Positions 1-6,055 of a stretch of 7,923 nt of DNA are shown here, piece after piece. Every line of letters starts with the position of its first letter. Position 1 is the stretch's first letter. The position numbers and the translations under genes were made by a program. The DNA comes from an uncultured archaeon (lineage in GTDB: Archaea; Thermoproteota; Nitrososphaeria; Nitrososphaerales; CALBXV01). The stretch covers positions 1 to 7,923 of the forward strand of contig CALBXV010000362.1 in NCBI GenBank assembly GCA_937890045.1. Direction: 5' to 3'. A model generated the notes under the pieces. That model had not been told where the DNA came from and did no database searches. It saw only the letters and a list, made by a program, of their open reading frames with translations.

Positions 1-2
1 GA

Positions 3-227
3 CTTGCTGGAAGTGGTGTTGGTGAAAATATAACAGATCCACACGTTTTATTAGATAGATTACCAGCTGATGATATAGGTGGTAATGGTAAGGTAGAACA
101 ACGAACACCAAAACACGGGCTTCATTCGTCATCCGTGGCGGATTCGAGGTTAAACGAGGATATAAATGTAATAAAGAAACATTTTGAAGGTAAAGATATA
201 GTGCAAATGTCAAAAGATTTAGATTAA
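3..227 (+). CDS. C-terminal 74 residues of an unrecognised protein (5' end cut by window)
   Basis: Frame 3 is open from the window edge to TAA at 225-227. The other two plus frames stop within the first 35 bases, so this is the only coding option on this strand. The visible part is hydrophilic: Gly/Asp-rich at first (GSGVGEN, DDIGGNGK), then a His/Ser-rich stretch (KHGLHSSSVADSR), then a probable charged helix (residues about 50-74, ending MSKDLD). There is no Cys or Trp, and I see no enzyme motif I can name. The stop lies 1 nt before the next start codon, so it is probably co-transcribed with the kinase gene. Bases 101-160 are about 52% G+C (31 of 60), far above the downstream genes, and use codons rare elsewhere here (TCG, TCC, GCG, GGG, CGA). 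That it is coding is fairly sure; its function is unknown. Confidence 0.6.
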   Translation, partial: LAGSGVGENITDPHVLLDRLPADDIGGNGKVEQRTPKHGLHSSSVADSRLNEDINVIKKHFEGKDIVQMSKDLD

Positions 228-228
228 T

Positions 229-1035
229 ATGAATAATAGAAAAGAACCACCAGTTATTTTAGTTGTAGGGGATAGTTGTGAGGACATTTTTGTATATGGT
301 GAAGTAGTTAGAATGAGTCCTGAAGCACCTGTACCTATTATACAACCAACTGATAAAACTACTAATGGTGGAATGGCTAAGAATGTATTAGCAAATTTAT
401 TACAATTAGAAGTTGACGCATTTTTAGTAACAAATACAGAAGAAATAGTTAAAACTCGATATGTAGATAATCGTTCAAGTCAAATGGTTTTACGAGTTGA
501 TGAAAATGATGTTTGTGATAGAATTAAAGAAGAAACTTTGTTACAAGTTAAGAGTAATTTGTTTAAAGGACTGATATTTGATGCACTTGTTATTTCAGAT
601 TACTGTAAGGGATTTTTGACGGAAGAAGATATTAAATATCTTTGTGATAATAATGAAACTGTATTTGTAGATACTAAAAAACGCTTTGGAACTTTCTTAG
701 AAAATGCAGATTATATAAAAATTAATGATTTGGAGTATAAAAAGAACTTTGGTATTGATTTCTTAGCAAGCCTCTGGGATGTGGATTTAGACAGGTATAA
801 TGGGGGGTTTAAGAACAAAACAATAATAACACAGGGTAGACACGGGTGTTTATATAATGATGAAATGTTTCCTGTTGAAGAAGTTTCAGTTAGAGATGTT
901 TCAGGTGCAGGAGATACATTTTTGGCTGGATTGGTTAAGAAATATATAGAAACAGATGATATTAGGGAGTCAATTAAATTTGCACAAGAATGTGCTACAA
1001 CAGTAGTTCAAAAACATGGAGTAGCGACAGTATGA
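229..1035 (+). CDS. hldA: Heptose-7-phosphate kinase-like protein (PfkB family, HldA / HldE domain I)
   Basis: HldA-type enzymes phosphorylate C1 of D-glycero-beta-D-manno-heptose 7-phosphate with ATP, in the cytoplasm, on the way to NDP-heptose. Seen here: GDSCEDIF at 14-21, the HldE hallmark SPEAPVPI at 30-37, a GG..A..N motif at 47-52, KTRYVDNRSSQMVLRVDEN at 75-93 matching the HldE sugar-binding stretch, SDYCKGFL at 123-130, a VDTKK strand at 147-151, and the PfkB signature DVSGAGDTF at 223-231 with catalytic-base Asp229. The protein stops at GVATV, where the HldE kinase domain ends, so it has no cytidylyltransferase domain. At 268 residues it is about 50 short of the roughly 315-residue domain; much of this is one gap near residue 70. 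There is no clear Shine-Dalgarno; the start follows the previous stop by 1 nt. Another PfkB sugar-phosphate kinase is possible, but SPEAPVP argues for the heptose branch. Confidence 0.85.
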   Translation: MNNRKEPPVILVVGDSCEDIFVYGEVVRMSPEAPVPIIQPTDKTTNGGMAKNVLANLLQLEVDAFLVTNTEEIVKTRYVDNRSSQMVLRVDENDVCDRIKEETLLQVKSNLFKGLIFDALVISDYCKGFLTEEDIKYLCDNNETVFVDTKKRFGTFLENADYIKINDLEYKKNFGIDFLASLWDVDLDRYNGGFKNKTIITQGRHGCLYNDEMFPVEEVSVRDVSGAGDTFLAGLVKKYIETDDIRESIKFAQECATTVVQKHGVATV

Positions 1036-1418
1036 AAAAAAGAAAATATTTACCAACAGTAAGTGAATTAATAGATAGACTTTGTATATTACAATTAAAG
1101 GAAGTCTTTATACCAGAACATAAAGAAGAATATGCCAAAGAAATAAAGGATATTATACACGACTTATATGTTGAAGAAGTTGATGGTAATTTGATCAGGT
1201 CTATTATTGTATTGGCTCAGATAAATTTACATATTTGGCACAATGAAGCTGGGGCTAGAACCGGTAAAGGAAAGAAGGAACTTGAATTAACTCATGGGTT
1301 AAATGGAATTAGAAATACAGCAAAAAATAAAATACAGAATCGTTTTGGTGGAAGGAAAGACCATAAAGTAGATTGTTTGGCAGCAGAATTTAAAGATTGG
1401 GAGATATCTTGGGATTAG
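1032..1418 (+). CDS. Small helical protein of unknown function in heptose/glycan cluster
   Basis: This 128-residue protein starts at ATG 1032, inside an ATGA junction with the kinase stop. GGAG at 1018-1021 lies 10 nt upstream. An in-frame ATG at 990 would add 14 residues and overlap the kinase by 46 nt, so I reject it. The sequence looks all-helical, with no signal peptide or membrane segment. Recognisable points are SELIDRLCILQLK at 11-23, an Asn/Trp/Glu trio in NLHIWHNEAGAR (65-76), and a conserved-looking C-terminal helix with N91, N95 and KNKIQNRFGG at 98-107, then DHKVDCL at 110-116. The pattern of an IDRL.IL.LK helix, then a helix with N and W, then N..K..I recalls small domains of unknown function found beside glycosyltransferases (DUF4254 and DUF6165 types). 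That resemblance is from memory and unproven. Its place between kinase and cupin suggests a part in the same sugar pathway, but no catalytic role can be assigned. Confidence 0.75.
   Translation: MKKRKYLPTVSELIDRLCILQLKEVFIPEHKEEYAKEIKDIIHDLYVEEVDGNLIRSIIVLAQINLHIWHNEAGARTGKGKKELELTHGLNGIRNTAKNKIQNRFGGRKDHKVDCLAAEFKDWEISWD
1399..1403 (+). promoter_or_regulatory. Shine-Dalgarno match deciding the TTG 1409 start
   Basis: GGGAG lies 5 nt upstream of TTG 1409, inside the end of the preceding gene. The longest-ORF start (TTG 1397) has no purine-rich site at the right distance. A GTG at 1421, 2 nt after the preceding stop, has only a weak GGGA at 1411-1414 and is the second choice. Confidence 0.5.
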
Positions 1419-1792
1419 AAGTGAAACCACACGTTACAGAAGGGTGTATAGTTCCTAAAGGGTGGGGAGAGGAATTTATTATAGAAAATAATGATTTGTA
1501 TTGTGGTAAATTATTGAAGTTTAAAAAAGGTTGTAAGTTTTCAATGCACTATCATATGATAAAAGATGAAACTTGGTATGTAGAGAGTGGTGATTTTGTT
1601 TACAGGTGGGTAGACACAGAAACAGCTGAAGTTAAAAGTGATATATTATGTCCTAAAGATATTGTTAGACAAGTTCCAGGACAACCACATCAATTAGAAG
1701 CTATAACTGATGGAGTAGTTTTTGAAGTTTCAACACACCATGAAGATTCAGACTCTTATAGGGTTTGGAAAGGAGATTCACAAAGTGATTAA
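1409..1792 (+). CDS. Single-domain metal-binding cupin, probable sugar-phosphate or sugar-nucleotide enzyme
   Basis: A 127-residue RmlC-like beta-barrel protein. Cupin motif 1, G(X)5HXH(X)4E(X)6G, is complete at residues 41-61, with metal ligands His47, His49 and Glu54. Motif 2 is PGQPHQ at 90-95, giving the third histidine, His94. The N-terminal KGWGEE (17-22) and YCGKLL (31-36) resemble the cupin domain of type II mannose-6-phosphate isomerases. The C-terminal STHHEDSDSYR followed by KGDSQ is typical of small cupins found near heptose kinase genes. All ligands are present, so an active metalloenzyme (isomerase or epimerase) is plausible, but the substrate cannot be read from sequence. It starts 10 nt inside the previous gene at a TTG with a good Shine-Dalgarno, so translation is probably coupled. 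GTG 1421 would remove four residues. The family is secure and the exact role open. Confidence 0.8.
   Translation: MGLEVKPHVTEGCIVPKGWGEEFIIENNDLYCGKLLKFKKGCKFSMHYHMIKDETWYVESGDFVYRWVDTETAEVKSDILCPKDIVRQVPGQPHQLEAITDGVVFEVSTHHEDSDSYRVWKGDSQSD
1769..1775 (+). promoter_or_regulatory. Strong Shine-Dalgarno for GTG 1785
   Basis: AAAGGAG ends 9 nt before GTG 1785 and lies within the end of the cupin gene. It supports the GTG start over the in-frame ATG at 1722, which would force a 71-nt overlap with the cupin gene and add residues that read as out-of-frame cupin sequence. Confidence 0.65.
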
Positions 1793-2816
1793 TTTAAAAA
1801 ATAAATTTGCTATAGGTTGTTTGGTACAATGGTATGAAATAGAGCTAGTAGAAGAATATTTACAAAGTATAAAAAATACACTTGATACTATTGGAAATAA
1901 AAAAAATGTTATTGTTGATTTATATTTTAATTGTGATCAAACATTAGAAAAAATAGATGAGAAACAAATAACTATTAGTGATATAAAAAAGAAATATAAT
2001 GATTTATTAAATAGCGTTTTTGGTTATGATGAAGATGTTGTAAGTTTAGTTGGTTGTGAGTATAATATTAATACTTATACTAATAATATAGTTAATAGAA
2101 TTTATACTATAGCAGATTATCGTAGAGATTTTAATGATAATTATTGTGATAAAGTTGATGTTTTAATGTGGGGTGAAACGGATTCACTTATTCCACGTCA
2201 AACATTTCAGGTATTGGATAATTTACACAGTTCAGTAAAAGAACAAACTCCAAAATATGTTGCATTTTTCGCAACTTGTAAGATGTGGGATAAAAGTTGG
2301 GAAGTTGTCGAACATCCAGAGTTTACAGTAAAACCTTTTATAGATATGGATAGAGTAGATACAGAGAATTGGTGGAGTCTTCGTTATAATATGAATATAG
2401 ATGAGATGAATTCTTTTAATGATAAGGTAGAAGATTTAGATATTAAAAGTACAACTCAATTAAAATTTAACGGATGTGGGTTAGTGATCTCATCAGATGT
2501 TGTTAAGTCTGGAGTGAACATTCCAAGAGGAAGTTTCTTTGTGCATGAAGATACAGCATTTATGAATAATTTACTTATTATGTTTCAGGGTAAGTTACCA
2601 CAGTATATTATAAAGAATATATTGTTAGTTCATAATAGGAAACATATTAAAAAACGAAAATATATAGAAGGTGAAGGTGATGTTGCTGCTGGTGATATAG
2701 GTGGAGCTAGAAAACAACACGATTGGTATATGAAAGCAAATGAATTGTCAGAATATAATGCTCATAATATATTTAATCAAACAACATTTTATACTTGGGA
2801 TGATGTATTTAAATGA
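1785..2816 (+). CDS. Putative GT-A-like glycosyltransferase, divergent
   Basis: 343 residues from GTG 1785, overlapping the cupin gene by 8 nt. The opening strand and helix FAIGCLVQWYE...VEEYLQSI (8-29) look like the start of a GT-A nucleotide-binding fold. The key region is DVLMWGETDSLIPRQ (125-139), in the position where GT-A enzymes carry D-x-D after a hydrophobic strand; here it would read E131-T-D133. Later, FNGCGLVISSDVV (228-240) and VHEDTAFMNNLL (253-264) resemble the conserved acceptor-side strand and the ED motif that holds the catalytic base in GT2-like enzymes. A basic stretch HNRKHIKKRKY (283-293) follows. There is no membrane segment or signal peptide, so it should be cytosolic or peripheral. 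It is followed by two more glycosyltransferase-like genes. I cannot name its donor or acceptor, and overall identity to known GT families appears low. Confidence 0.6.
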   Translation: MINLKNKFAIGCLVQWYEIELVEEYLQSIKNTLDTIGNKKNVIVDLYFNCDQTLEKIDEKQITISDIKKKYNDLLNSVFGYDEDVVSLVGCEYNINTYTNNIVNRIYTIADYRRDFNDNYCDKVDVLMWGETDSLIPRQTFQVLDNLHSSVKEQTPKYVAFFATCKMWDKSWEVVEHPEFTVKPFIDMDRVDTENWWSLRYNMNIDEMNSFNDKVEDLDIKSTTQLKFNGCGLVISSDVVKSGVNIPRGSFFVHEDTAFMNNLLIMFQGKLPQYIIKNILLVHNRKHIKKRKYIEGEGDVAAGDIGGARKQHDWYMKANELSEYNAHNIFNQTTFYTWDDVFK

Positions 2817-3730
2817 AGATAGTATTTTTTTCAGAGTCACAGGTTTTTGGTAAAATTCCAAGAGATTTTGAAAATTCAAGAGTTGAATATGCATGGATGA
2901 TAGCACTTGATGCTGTACATTGTAATATTAAACAAGTGGATAGACTAAAAGAGAAATTTGATTTAGGAATAGTTATAGTTCCAAAAACAAATCCTGATGT
3001 TGGTTTGGCTCCGTATAGAGAAATTTGTAAAAATGTTGCAGTAATGCAAGAAGGCCCACATTGGTATTTTCAAGATTATAGTGTAGATAAACAGTTTTAT
3101 TATTATAATACTTTAATGGATGCTGATTGGGTATATTGTCATAATAAAGTTGATTTACTTTATTTTAGAGGACTTGGTTGTAAAGATGTTAGAGTGATGA
3201 GAAGTTTAATGATACCAGAGAGGTTATCACCCAGAGCTGAGTGGGAAGATAAAATAATGATTGGAGGTAATTTTGTTTCTTGGTATGGTGGATTTGATTC
3301 TTATATGGTTGCAAGAGAAATTGGTTATCCAATATTTGCACCGTCTATGGGAAGAAAACAACCATTAGAAGGACATATTGAAGATATAACTTATTATCCA
3401 TATATGAATTGGAGAGAGTGGATAAAAAAATTAGGTAGATTTAGAATAGGGATTCATTTAATGAGAACACACGCGGCTGGTACATTTGCTATGAATTGTG
3501 CATTTCACGGAATACCTTGTATTGGTTACAAAGGATTGGACACACAAGAAACTTGTCATCCTTTAACAACTGTGCGTTTAGGTGATTTAGAAGGAGCGGT
3601 ATTACAGGCAAAGAAGTTAAAAAATAATAAAGACTTTTATAAATTGTGCTCAGATACTACTAAAAAAAGATTTAAAAATTCTTATACAGAAAAAGCTTGG
3701 TTGGATAGGTGGGAATATATTAATGGATAA
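2813..3730 (+). CDS. Putative GT-B fold glycosyltransferase (GT4-like)
   Basis: A 305-residue cytosolic protein starting in an ATGA overlap with the preceding gene; only a weak GGGA lies upstream, so translation is probably coupled. The N-terminal half has Rossmann-type strands (MKIVFFSES at 1-9, LGIVIVP at 51-57, VAVMQEGPHWY at 75-85, ADWVYCHN at 104-111), a layout typical of GT-B acceptor domains. The second domain begins with IMIGGNFVSWYGG (148-160). It contains a strand plus small-residue helix, FRIGIHLMRTHAAGTFAMNCAFHGIPCIG (210-238, read in pieces), which matches the GT4 donor-site region just before the usual C-terminal E-x7-E motif. The acidic pair itself is not obvious: the loop reads HAAGTFAMN where family members often have EGFG. 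It ends in a helix with a W..RW pattern. Donor and acceptor are unknown; it probably acts with its two neighbours on one glycan. Confidence 0.65.
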   Translation: MKIVFFSESQVFGKIPRDFENSRVEYAWMIALDAVHCNIKQVDRLKEKFDLGIVIVPKTNPDVGLAPYREICKNVAVMQEGPHWYFQDYSVDKQFYYYNTLMDADWVYCHNKVDLLYFRGLGCKDVRVMRSLMIPERLSPRAEWEDKIMIGGNFVSWYGGFDSYMVAREIGYPIFAPSMGRKQPLEGHIEDITYYPYMNWREWIKKLGRFRIGIHLMRTHAAGTFAMNCAFHGIPCIGYKGLDTQETCHPLTTVRLGDLEGAVLQAKKLKNNKDFYKLCSDTTKKRFKNSYTEKAWLDRWEYING

Positions 3731-4667
3731 GATTACATTAAAACTTAATCCGGAATTTGGATGTGAATTGGTTTTGGCTATACCTTATGTTTATTGGTTG
3801 CATCAACAAGACAAATTGGAAGGTGTTATTACATCAGTTGGAATGAAACCATTTTATTATTTTTGTGATAATGTAGATGAAAAGTTTACATCTAGAACTA
3901 TTGATAATACTGTAAGTGGGCTGAATCAATTACCTAATAAATGGATGCATCATAATTCTACTATATTAAATAAAGAATATGGTAAATTAACAGATGAAGA
4001 AAAAAGTTTTGTTCATGGAAATCTTGATTATACACAATGGACACCACCACCTTATGTAGAAGTTTATGGAAAGGATATTTTTAATTTTAACAAGCGGTAT
4101 GTAGTGGTAAGTAATAGATACAATTTAGAGCACGGTAATCAACCAGTTGGTTATTTTGATATACCATTTCTTTATAAAATATTTAATCATTTAATTGAAA
4201 ACGATTATATAGTTATATACAAGAGACCTAAAAATGTAGAATTTCCAACTGATAATAATGAATTACAAAATATGGTTATAAGGGCTGATGTTGAAGACAT
4301 AGGAGAAATTACAGATTTTGATTTGGTTGGTTATTATGATAACGTTATTTTATTAGATGATTTAGTTAAAGAAAATAAAAATATGACATACAATGAAGTT
4401 CAATTACATTTGTTTTCTAATGCTTCTGGGTTTATATCTATGGCAGGGGGTAGTGGTATTTTTTGTAGTTATTTTGGGAAACCAAATATTACATATGTAA
4501 CTACGAGTGGAGAACTTAGAGAGGGATATTTTGATGAGAATAGTTATTATAGAAAGTTATCTAATGCTCCAATTTATGCATTTATAGACAATGAAAATGA
4601 TATAAAGGCTAGAGGACATAGAGATTATTCAGAGTTATATAAAAAAGTTAAGGAAGTGTTTAAATGA
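3723..4667 (+). CDS. Putative GT-B / heptosyltransferase-like protein, divergent
   Basis: 314 residues from ATG 3723, overlapping the previous gene by 8 nt, with AGGTGGGA (3707-3714) 8 nt upstream as ribosome site. The N-terminus reads LKLNPEFGCELVLAIPYVYWLH (6-27, in pieces), resembling the GxGD..L..P....L start of GT9 heptosyltransferases and related transferases but without the exact glycine pattern. The most telling segment is NEVQLHLFSNASGFISMAGGSGIFCSYFGKP (224-254, in pieces): a helix, the strand FISMAGG, then a Ser/Gly turn and a helix ending in GKP. This is how many GT-B donor domains, including GT9 and fucosyltransferase types, mark the sugar-nucleotide site. The final helix has DYSELYKKVKEVF. 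There is no membrane segment. Given the heptose kinase upstream, a heptosyl role is tempting but unproven; a non-enzymatic role cannot be excluded. Confidence 0.5.
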   Translation: MDKITLKLNPEFGCELVLAIPYVYWLHQQDKLEGVITSVGMKPFYYFCDNVDEKFTSRTIDNTVSGLNQLPNKWMHHNSTILNKEYGKLTDEEKSFVHGNLDYTQWTPPPYVEVYGKDIFNFNKRYVVVSNRYNLEHGNQPVGYFDIPFLYKIFNHLIENDYIVIYKRPKNVEFPTDNNELQNMVIRADVEDIGEITDFDLVGYYDNVILLDDLVKENKNMTYNEVQLHLFSNASGFISMAGGSGIFCSYFGKPNITYVTTSGELREGYFDENSYYRKLSNAPIYAFIDNENDIKARGHRDYSELYKKVKEVFK

Positions 4668-5629
4668 ATGTTTTAATTGTAGGTGGTTTTGGTTATATTG
4701 GTGGTCAAATAGCTAAGGATAATCCAGACTGGGATGTATATGATAATTTATTATATGAAAAATATTTTTATTTACCCAATAATTTTATATCTGGTGATGT
4801 TAGAGACACAGAAAAATTATCAAAGATTTTACCAAATTATGAGGCCGTTATTTGGTTAGCTGCTATTGTTGGTGATGGGGCATGTACATTAAATCCATTG
4901 TTAACTAAAGAAGTCAATGAATATTCTGTGAAATGGTTAGTAGATAATTATGAGGGTAAAATAATTTTTATGTCTACTTGTTCAGTGTATGGGGCTTCAG
5001 ATGAATTTTTAACAGAAGAATCAGAGGTTAATCCACTTTCATTGTATGCACTTACCAAGTTAAATTCAGAACAGATTTTATTAAATAATAGTGATTGTAC
5101 AATTTTTAGGTTGGGTACTGTTTTTGGTTGTTCATTAAGACCCCGATTTGATTTGGTTGTTAATATCTTTACAGCGAATGCTTATACTAAGGGAGAAATG
5201 ACAGTTTTTGGTGGAGAACAATGGAGACCGAATATTCATGTTAAGGATGTAGCTAGAATTGTGGGAAGTGCAACAGATTTTTCATTATATAGGAAGCATG
5301 CTCAAATTGAAAAGCTTTTTTTACCAGAATCTCATAAGATGTTTGGAGTTTTTAATCTTGGCGGTGAAAATTTAAGAATTGTAGATATAGCTAATATAGT
5401 TAAAGAAAATGTACCTGAAGCGACAATAAATATTACTGAAAGTCCGTTTGAAGATAATAGAAATTATAAAGTGGATTCGGGCAAATTAGATGAAGTATTT
5501 GCGTTTAAACCAAAATTTACAGTAGATGATGGAGTAAAAGATATTTTGGAATTATTAGAGAGTGGGAGAGTTAAAAATCCATTTGATGTAAGTTTTCACA
5601 ATTCTAACTTTTTATCAGGAGTGGTATAA
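4664..5629 (+). CDS. NAD(P)-dependent sugar-nucleotide epimerase/dehydratase (extended SDR)
   Basis: A 321-residue extended short-chain dehydrogenase/reductase. It has the Rossmann loop GGFGYIGG (7-14), acidic D26 at the end of strand 2 favouring NAD, SGDVRD (43-48), LAAIVGDGAC (65-74), the active-site STCSVYG (104-110) and the catalytic Y128-x3-K132 pair. The substrate side shows RLGTVFG (149-155), RPRFDLVVN (159-167) and GGEQWRPNIHVKDVAR (183-198), the usual hallmark of the epimerase-type SDR branch with VGD.AC in the nicotinamide loop. Such enzymes epimerise or dehydrate NDP-hexoses or heptoses; which one cannot be told here. The ATG lies in an ATGA overlap with the glycosyltransferase gene, with AAGGAA (4650-4655) 8 nt upstream. 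Length is normal for the family and no key residue is missing. It shifts the operon from sugar transfer to sugar-nucleotide making. Confidence 0.88.
   Translation: MNVLIVGGFGYIGGQIAKDNPDWDVYDNLLYEKYFYLPNNFISGDVRDTEKLSKILPNYEAVIWLAAIVGDGACTLNPLLTKEVNEYSVKWLVDNYEGKIIFMSTCSVYGASDEFLTEESEVNPLSLYALTKLNSEQILLNNSDCTIFRLGTVFGCSLRPRFDLVVNIFTANAYTKGEMTVFGGEQWRPNIHVKDVARIVGSATDFSLYRKHAQIEKLFLPESHKMFGVFNLGGENLRIVDIANIVKENVPEATINITESPFEDNRNYKVDSGKLDEVFAFKPKFTVDDGVKDILELLESGRVKNPFDVSFHNSNFLSGVV
5617..5621 (+). promoter_or_regulatory. Strong Shine-Dalgarno for ATG 5629
   Basis: AGGAG ends 7 nt before ATG 5629, one of the best-placed ribosome sites in the window. It sits within the last codons of the epimerase gene and serves a TAATG stop/start junction with 1-nt overlap. 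Confidence 0.6.
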
Positions 5630-6051
5630 TGGAAAATATTATAAGGAAAATGAAAGGTGATATTTCGGTTGATGATAGAGGAAGAGTATCGTATATTAAT
5701 GATTTTGATTTTAAAGATGTAAAAAGATTTTATATGGTTGAAAATCATGAGAAGGGGTTTATAAGAGCGTGGCATGGACATAAAAATGAAGGAAAATATG
5801 TTTATGTTGTTAGTGGTACGGCTTTGGTTGGAGTGGTTAATTTAAAGAGTGAATCAATTTATAGATATGTATTCAGTGCAGATAAACCAACTATATTATA
5901 TGTACCACCAAATTACGCGAATGGATTTATGACATTAACAGATGACGCCAAATTACTGTTTTTTTCAACTTCTACATTAGAAGACAGCCTTGGTGATGAT
6001 ATAAGGTTTAATTGGGATAAATGGGATATTTGGGAAGTTGAACGGAGATAA
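5629..6051 (+). CDS. Short cupin, FdtA/WxcM-like and RmlC-like: sugar-nucleotide ketoisomerase or epimerase
   Basis: A 140-residue RmlC-like cupin. The N-terminal half follows the FdtA/QdtA (WxcM-type) 3,4-ketoisomerase layout: VDDRG (14-18), VKRFYMVE (31-38, with Tyr35) and RAWHGHK (46-52) with His49 and His51. The FdtA equivalents of these, as I recall, are the catalytic histidines and a tyrosine. The C-terminal half is closer to dTDP-4-dehydrorhamnose 3,5-epimerases: ILYVPPNYANGFMTL (89-103), DDAKLLFFSTST (105-116) and the closing FNWDKW (127-132), like the RmlC WDDP end. RmlC itself is about 180 residues, so this is a short form. It probably acts on a 4-keto NDP-sugar made by a dehydratase such as the one at 6907-7854 and passes it to the reductase that follows. 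The family is firm; isomerase versus epimerase is open. Confidence 0.8.
   Translation: MENIIRKMKGDISVDDRGRVSYINDFDFKDVKRFYMVENHEKGFIRAWHGHKNEGKYVYVVSGTALVGVVNLKSESIYRYVFSADKPTILYVPPNYANGFMTLTDDAKLLFFSTSTLEDSLGDDIRFNWDKWDIWEVERR
6044..6047 (+). promoter_or_regulatory. Shine-Dalgarno choosing ATG 6056
   Basis: GGAG ends 8 nt before ATG 6056. An in-frame TTG at 6038 would add six residues (MNGDNK) that precede the Rossmann strand and would itself overlap this site, so ATG 6056 is preferred; the gap to the previous stop is then 4 nt. Confidence 0.55.
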
Positions 6052-6055
6052 TAAA

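Noticed and set aside
131..143. Inverted repeat ATCCG-TGG-CGGAT as a hairpin or terminator
   Set aside because: The stem is only 5 bp, has no following T-run and lies inside an open reading frame, so chance is the simpler explanation.
802..807. Run of six G in the kinase gene as a phase-variation tract
   Set aside because: Six bases is shorter than the tracts usually linked to slipped-strand switching, and the frame is intact on both sides.
990..1031. Extended N-terminus (14 residues) for the small helical protein
   Set aside because: It would overlap the conserved C-terminus of the kinase by 46 nt, and the ATG at 1032 forms a typical ATGA junction with a GGAG site upstream.
1722..1784. Upstream ATG for the GT-A-like protein
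   Set aside because: The extra 21 residues are out-of-frame cupin coding sequence; GTG 1785 has a strong Shine-Dalgarno at good spacing.
5596..5781. Minus-strand open frame of 61 codons
   Set aside because: It lies opposite the SDR/cupin junction, is rich in Ile/Asn/Phe as expected from antisense of AT-rich DNA, has no recognisable motif and overlaps two well-supported genes.
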